Below are positions 60,481 through 64,000 of a stretch of 64,000 nt of DNA, one piece after another. The position numbers were made by a program, and so were the translations under genes. The notes beneath the pieces were generated by a model, which made no database searches, had not been told where the DNA came from, and worked only from the letters and a program-made list of their open reading frames with translations. This stretch comes from JAHRAW01 sp965212085 (lineage in GTDB: Bacteria; Pseudomonadota; Gammaproteobacteria; Arenicellales; Poriferihabitantaceae): positions 186,001 through 250,000 of the forward strand of contig OZ243042.1 of assembly GCA_965212085.1 (NCBI GenBank), given 5' to 3'. Positions within the stretch are counted from its first letter, which is position 1, and each line of letters opens with the position of its first letter.

Positions 60481-61254
60481 ATGAACGATTCCGAATCGGC
60501 GCTTTCCATTACGGATTTGCATAAAAGCTACGGCGCGCTGGAGGTGCTGCGGGGCATTTCCCTGGTCGCCGGGCAGCATGACGTGATTTCCATGCTCGGC
60601 AGCAGCGGCTCCGGGAAGAGCACCCTGCTGCGCTGCGTGAACCTGCTGGAGACGCCCACTTCGGGGGAGATCGCGGTTCACGGCGAGGTTATCCGAATGA
60701 AGGAGCACCGGGGCGGCCGCGTGGCCGAGGACCCGCGCCAGGTTGAGCGCATTCGCAGCAAACTCGGCATGGTGTTCCAGCAGTTCAATTTGTGGTCACA
60801 TCTGACGGTGCTGGAGAACGTCATTGAGGCCCCGGTTTCGGTGCTGAAAATGGGCCGCAAGGAGGCCGTTGAACGCGCCGAGGCGGTGCTCCACCGGGTT
60901 GGCATGATCGAGCGCAAGGACTACTACCCATCCCACCTGTCCGGCGGACAGCAGCAGCGCGTGGCCATCGCCAGGGCGCTGGCCATGGAGCCTGAGGTAT
61001 TGTTGTTTGACGAGCCGACTTCGGCCCTTGACCCGGAACTGGTGGGCGAAGTGTTGAAGGTCATCCGCAGCCTCGCCGAGGAGGGGCGCACCATGCTGGT
61101 GGTCACCCACGAAATGGGCTTCGCGCGGGAGGTTTCCGACCGCGTGATGTTCCTGCACCAGGGGCTGGTGGAGGAAGACGGGCCGCCGGGGGAGGTGTTC
61201 GGCCAGCCGAAGTCCGAGCGTTTCCGGCAGTTTCTGGCCGGCAATCTTAAATAG
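60481..61254 (+). CDS. hisP: Amino acid ABC transporter ATP-binding protein (HisP/AotP-like)
   Basis: ATPase of a polar amino-acid importer, 257 residues. Walker A is LGSSGSGKSTLLRCVNLLE, the signature SGGQQQRVAIARALAMEP, Walker B VLLFDEPTSALDPEL and the switch histidine VTHEMGFAREVSDRV. The sequence IRMKEHRGGRVAEDPRQVERIRSKLGMVF-like insertion after Walker A is characteristic of HisP/ArtP-type proteins for basic amino acids. It opens a four-gene operon with binding protein and two permeases, in the order ATPase, binding protein, permease, permease. Confidence 0.93.
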   Translation: MNDSESALSITDLHKSYGALEVLRGISLVAGQHDVISMLGSSGSGKSTLLRCVNLLETPTSGEIAVHGEVIRMKEHRGGRVAEDPRQVERIRSKLGMVFQQFNLWSHLTVLENVIEAPVSVLKMGRKEAVERAEAVLHRVGMIERKDYYPSHLSGGQQQRVAIARALAMEPEVLLFDEPTSALDPELVGEVLKVIRSLAEEGRTMLVVTHEMGFAREVSDRVMFLHQGLVEEDGPPGEVFGQPKSERFRQFLAGNLK

Positions 61255-61340
61255 CCGGTGCGCCACATATTACAAAGCACACCCAACCATTATTCAACCA
61301 TCACCAACTCACACCAACTTGAACCAACCGGAGAATACCC

Positions 61341-62114
61341 ATGAAAAAACTACTCACACCCCTCATCGCGCTGGCCATGATGAGCATCGCGGCCACCGCC
61401 CGCGCGGGCGACTGGAAAGAGATTCGCGTCGGCGTTGAAGGCGCCTACCCGCCGTTCAGTTCCATCACCGAAAGCGGCCAACTGGTGGGCTTTGATATTG
61501 ACATCGCCGTTGAGCTCTGCAAGGCCATGGGCGCCACTTGTTCGCTGGTGCCCCAGGACTGGGACGGCATCATCCCGGCGCTTTTGGCGCGCAAGTACGA
61601 CGCCATCATCGCCTCTATGTCGATCACCGAAGAGCGCAAGAAAAAAGTCGCGTTCAGCGACAAGTACTACAACACGCCGGCCAAATTCGTGCGCAAAAAA
61701 GGCTCCGGCATCGAGATCACCAAAGCGGGTATGGCGGGCAAAAGCGTTGGCGTGCAGCGCGCCACCACCCACGACAATTTCATCACCGGCGAGTTCGGCG
61801 ACTCGGTGACCATCAAACGCTACGGCACCCAGGATGAAGCCTACCTGGATGCGGTGGCCGGACGCCTGGACTTGCTGCTGGCGGACTCGGTGGCCATAGA
61901 CGACGGCTTCCTGTCCACCGAACAGGGCGCGGATTTTGAGTTCGTCGGGCCGGGCTACAGCGACCCGAAGTATTTCGGCGAAGGCTCCGGCATCGCGGTT
62001 CGCAAGGGCGATGCCGACCTCGTGGAAAAATTCAACGAGGCCATTCAAACCATCCGCGACAACGGCAGGTACAAGGCCATCAACGACAAGTACTTTGACT
62101 TTGATATTTACTAG
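61341..62114 (+). CDS. Periplasmic lysine/arginine/ornithine- or histidine-binding protein
   Basis: Substrate-binding protein of 257 residues with a signal peptide (MKKLLTPLIALAMMSIAATA, cleavage after ARA). The mature part has IRVGVEGAYPPFSSITESG, LVGFDIDIAVELC and VPQDWDGIIPALLARKYDAI, all typical of the HisJ/ArgT/AotJ group for basic amino acids. A GGAGA RBS precedes the ATG. It lies 86 bases after the ATPase gene. Confidence 0.93.
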   Translation: MKKLLTPLIALAMMSIAATARAGDWKEIRVGVEGAYPPFSSITESGQLVGFDIDIAVELCKAMGATCSLVPQDWDGIIPALLARKYDAIIASMSITEERKKKVAFSDKYYNTPAKFVRKKGSGIEITKAGMAGKSVGVQRATTHDNFITGEFGDSVTIKRYGTQDEAYLDAVAGRLDLLLADSVAIDDGFLSTEQGADFEFVGPGYSDPKYFGEGSGIAVRKGDADLVEKFNEAIQTIRDNGRYKAINDKYFDFDIY

Positions 62115-62161
62115 GCCGCGACCGCTCACCGCCTGAACCGCTTGAAACGGGGCATCGTGTC

Positions 62162-62848
62162 GTGCAACAGGTAATCGAATATCTGCCGTTCGTATTGACC
62201 GGCGCGGCGCTGACCATCGCGGTGGCGCTGTCTTCGTTGCTGATCGCCTGCGTGCTCGGCATGCTGACCGCCACCGCCAAGCTTTCCGGTTCGCCCATCG
62301 CCCGCGCCGTGGGCGGCGTCTATACCACGCTGATTCGCGGCATACCGGATCTGGTGCTGATGACCCTGCTGTTTTTCGGCGGCCAGATCCTCATCAACCA
62401 ACTCACCGACGCCCTCGGCTGGGGCTACGTGGACGTCAGCCCGTTCGCCGCCGGGGTAACCACCATCGGCTTCATCTTCGGCGCCTACATGGGCGAGACC
62501 TTCCGCGGCGCGATCCTGGCGGTGCCGCGCGGCGAGATTGAAGCCGGGCACGCCTTCGGCATGACCCCGGGCCGGGTGTTTTTCCGCATCACCTTTCCGG
62601 CGATGATCCGCCACGCCCTGCCGGGCTTCGGCAACAACTGGCTGGTGCTGATGAAAACCACGGCGCTGGTGTCGGTGATCGGCCTGCACGATATGGTGTT
62701 CAAGGCCGGTCAGGCCGGCGGCGCCACGCGCCAGCCGTTTTCGTTCTACCTGCTGGTGGCATTGTTGTTTCTGCTGCTGACGGCGTTTTCCAACCTCGGC
62801 ATACGCTACCTCGACCGGCGCTACAGCGTCGGCGTGCGCCCGGCCTAA
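62162..62848 (+). CDS. hisQ: Amino acid ABC transporter permease (HisQ/AotQ-like)
   Basis: Inner-membrane permease of 228 residues from a GTG at 62162. It has about five hydrophobic helices and the docking loop EIEAGHAFGMTPGRVFFRITFP, plus the typical RGIPDLVLMTLLFFGGQ. It pairs with the next permease to form the membrane channel. Confidence 0.92.
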   Translation: MQQVIEYLPFVLTGAALTIAVALSSLLIACVLGMLTATAKLSGSPIARAVGGVYTTLIRGIPDLVLMTLLFFGGQILINQLTDALGWGYVDVSPFAAGVTTIGFIFGAYMGETFRGAILAVPRGEIEAGHAFGMTPGRVFFRITFPAMIRHALPGFGNNWLVLMKTTALVSVIGLHDMVFKAGQAGGATRQPFSFYLLVALLFLLLTAFSNLGIRYLDRRYSVGVRPA

Positions 62849-62866
62849 GCCCCTCGCCCCGCCATC

Positions 62867-63559
62867 ATGGACTTCGCCGTCATCATAGACAACCTGCCGC
62901 TCTATCTTTCCGGGCTGCGCGTGACCGTCGAACTGCTGATTCTGGCGCTGGTCTGCGGCCTCGCGCTGGCGGTTCCGGTGGGCGTGGCGGCGGCCTCGGC
63001 GCGCGCGCCGGTCAACTCATTGCCGCGCGGCTTCATCTATTTCATGCGCGGCACGCCGCTCTTGGTGCAGGTGTTCCTGATCTACCACGGCTTCGCGCAG
63101 TTTGATTTCCTGCGGGAAAGTTTTCTGTGGGCGGTGTTCAAGGAAGCGTACTGGTGCGCCCTGATCGCCTTTTCCCTGAACACCGCGGGCTACACCGCGG
63201 AAATCATTCGCGGCGCCATCAAGCAAACCCCCGCCGGTGAAATCGAAGCGGCGCGCGCCTGCGGCATGTCCGAAGCCACCATGCTGCGGCGCATCATCCT
63301 GCCGAGCGCCTTGCGGCGCGGCCTGCCGGCTTACGGCAACGAGGTCATCTTCATGCTGCACGGCACCGTGATCGCCGGGGTCATCACCATCGTTGACCTG
63401 TTCGGCGCCGCAAAAATCGTCAACTCGCGGCATTTCGTGCCCTTCGAGTCGTTCATCGCCGCCGGCTTTTTCTACCTGTGCCTGACTTTCCTGATCGTCT
63501 ACCTGTTCAAACTGGCGGAAACAAAATGGCACGCCCACCTGCGGCCACGGCGAACCTGA
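62867..63559 (+). CDS. hisM: Amino acid ABC transporter permease (HisM/AotM-like)
   Basis: Second permease of the importer, 230 residues. The RGTPLLVQVFLIYHGFAQF stretch, the EAA loop EIEAARACGMSEATMLRRI and LPAYGNEVIFMLHGTVIAGV match the HisM/ArtM family. It starts 18 bases after the preceding gene. The methyltransferase gene follows after five bases and may share the transcript. Confidence 0.92.
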   Translation: MDFAVIIDNLPLYLSGLRVTVELLILALVCGLALAVPVGVAAASARAPVNSLPRGFIYFMRGTPLLVQVFLIYHGFAQFDFLRESFLWAVFKEAYWCALIAFSLNTAGYTAEIIRGAIKQTPAGEIEAARACGMSEATMLRRIILPSALRRGLPAYGNEVIFMLHGTVIAGVITIVDLFGAAKIVNSRHFVPFESFIAAGFFYLCLTFLIVYLFKLAETKWHAHLRPRRT

Positions 63560-63564
63560 GTAGT

Positions 63565-64000
63565 ATGAGCGACTGGTTTGAATCGTCCCTCGGTCAGTCC
63601 CTGCTTGAACAAGAGCGGCGTCACTGCCGCAAACTGGTGCCCTCCGGGTACTATCCGAGGAGCCTGCAAGCCGGGCGGCCGTCGGTCAATTTTCTCGACG
63701 GGCTTGAAACCGGCGGGCGGTTTTTTGTCGGCGAACGCGCGCCTCAGGAACGCGGCAAACGCGGCGCATCCGGCGCATCCGACTCCGGCCCGCTCCACTG
63801 TGCGGTGGCCAAAGCATCGGCCATGCCCTTCGCCGACAAAACCCACAACCTGATCGTGCTGCCCCACACCCTGGATTTTTGCGAAGACCCCCACGGCGTG
63901 CTCCGGGAAGTGAACCATATCCTGGTGCCGCAGGGCTGCGTGGTGATCACCGGGTTCAACGGCCTGAGCCTGTGGGGCATCGCCCGCCTGGTGATGAAAG
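63565..64000 (+). CDS. YafS-like class I SAM-dependent methyltransferase (3' end cut by window)
   Basis: An open frame from the ATG at 63565 runs off the right edge; 145 residues are visible. The sequence begins MSDWFESSLGQSLLEQERR and continues with the MPFADKTHNLIVLPHTLDF, REVNHILVPQGCVVITGFN and LSLWGIARLVMK regions, which are characteristic of the YafS/methyltransferase type-11 family near gloB and rnhA in gammaproteobacteria. The SAM-binding glycine loop is diverged. The substrate is unknown. It lies only five bases after hisM. Confidence 0.8.
   Translation, partial: MSDWFESSLGQSLLEQERRHCRKLVPSGYYPRSLQAGRPSVNFLDGLETGGRFFVGERAPQERGKRGASGASDSGPLHCAVAKASAMPFADKTHNLIVLPHTLDFCEDPHGVLREVNHILVPQGCVVITGFNGLSLWGIARLVMK

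Overview
The window is most likely a chromosomal segment of an uncultured, fairly GC-rich gammaproteobacterium. It carries Gram-negative envelope genes (mpl, mltA, dsbA, an outer-membrane-barrel candidate), a gammaproteobacterial-type long purL, rpsU with a 71-residue product, yhhQ, a HisPJQM-type transporter and a YafS-like methyltransferase. No rRNA, tRNA, CRISPR array, integrase or phage structural gene was seen. The assignment rests on gene content only.

Layout. 1-5985: the end of a PotABC-type ABC transporter (with an odd C-terminal tail on the second permease), a stand-alone catalytic-domain MetE homologue and an MmsA-like aldehyde dehydrogenase. 6026-14855: a lone HicB-like protein, glycerophosphodiesterase, a DmdC-like acyl-CoA dehydrogenase, dsbA, mpl, rnd, mltA and an aspartate aminotransferase. 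14856-17369: rpsU and an outer-membrane protein bracketed by inverted dispersed repeats, then a gene-free repeat block. 17370-24796: an SDR, pterin dehydratase and an AddB/AddA-like recombination helicase-nuclease pair. 24874-36953: a large type I restriction-modification operon with embedded cargo. 36928-50173: yhhQ, adhC, a DMT exporter, a class III PLP enzyme, a YqaA-like protein, a class II aldolase, a haloacid dehalogenase, fadD, fadE and argD, with repeat islands at 42.6-42.9, 45.5-45.7 and 48.2-48.8 kb. 50321-52006: ETF-QO. 52088-55635: an A+T-rich type IIG restriction-methylase with a gamma-glutamylcyclotransferase-like partner. 55704-64000: purL, a small membrane protein, a polar amino-acid ABC transporter and a truncated methyltransferase.

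The most interesting region is 24874-36953. hsdM, hsdS and hsdR are separated by two cargo blocks, all on one strand with overlaps or very short gaps. Between hsdM and hsdS lie an unrecognised 175-residue protein, a ThsB-like TIR protein, an Nmad2-like (nucleotide-modification-associated) protein, a MazG pyrophosphohydrolase with a MazG_C-like extension, and a uracil-DNA-glycosylase-superfamily protein. Between hsdS and hsdR lie an Xre/ImmA-DUF4411 toxin-antitoxin-like pair and a macro-domain protein. The first block is visibly A+T-richer than hsdM and hsdR and is translationally coupled throughout. I propose it is a composite defence system that senses or processes unusual nucleotides or DNA bases, with TIR as candidate effector; this is inference.

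The metabolic genes form a fatty-acid and acyl-CoA oxidation theme (fadD, fadE, DmdC-like dehydrogenase, ETF-QO as electron acceptor, MmsA) alongside polyamine and amino-acid uptake. Two genome habits recur: several families of short palindromic dispersed repeats between genes, and in-frame short tandem repeats inside conserved housekeeping genes (purL, addA, addB, fadD, fadE, argD and the DmdC-like gene).
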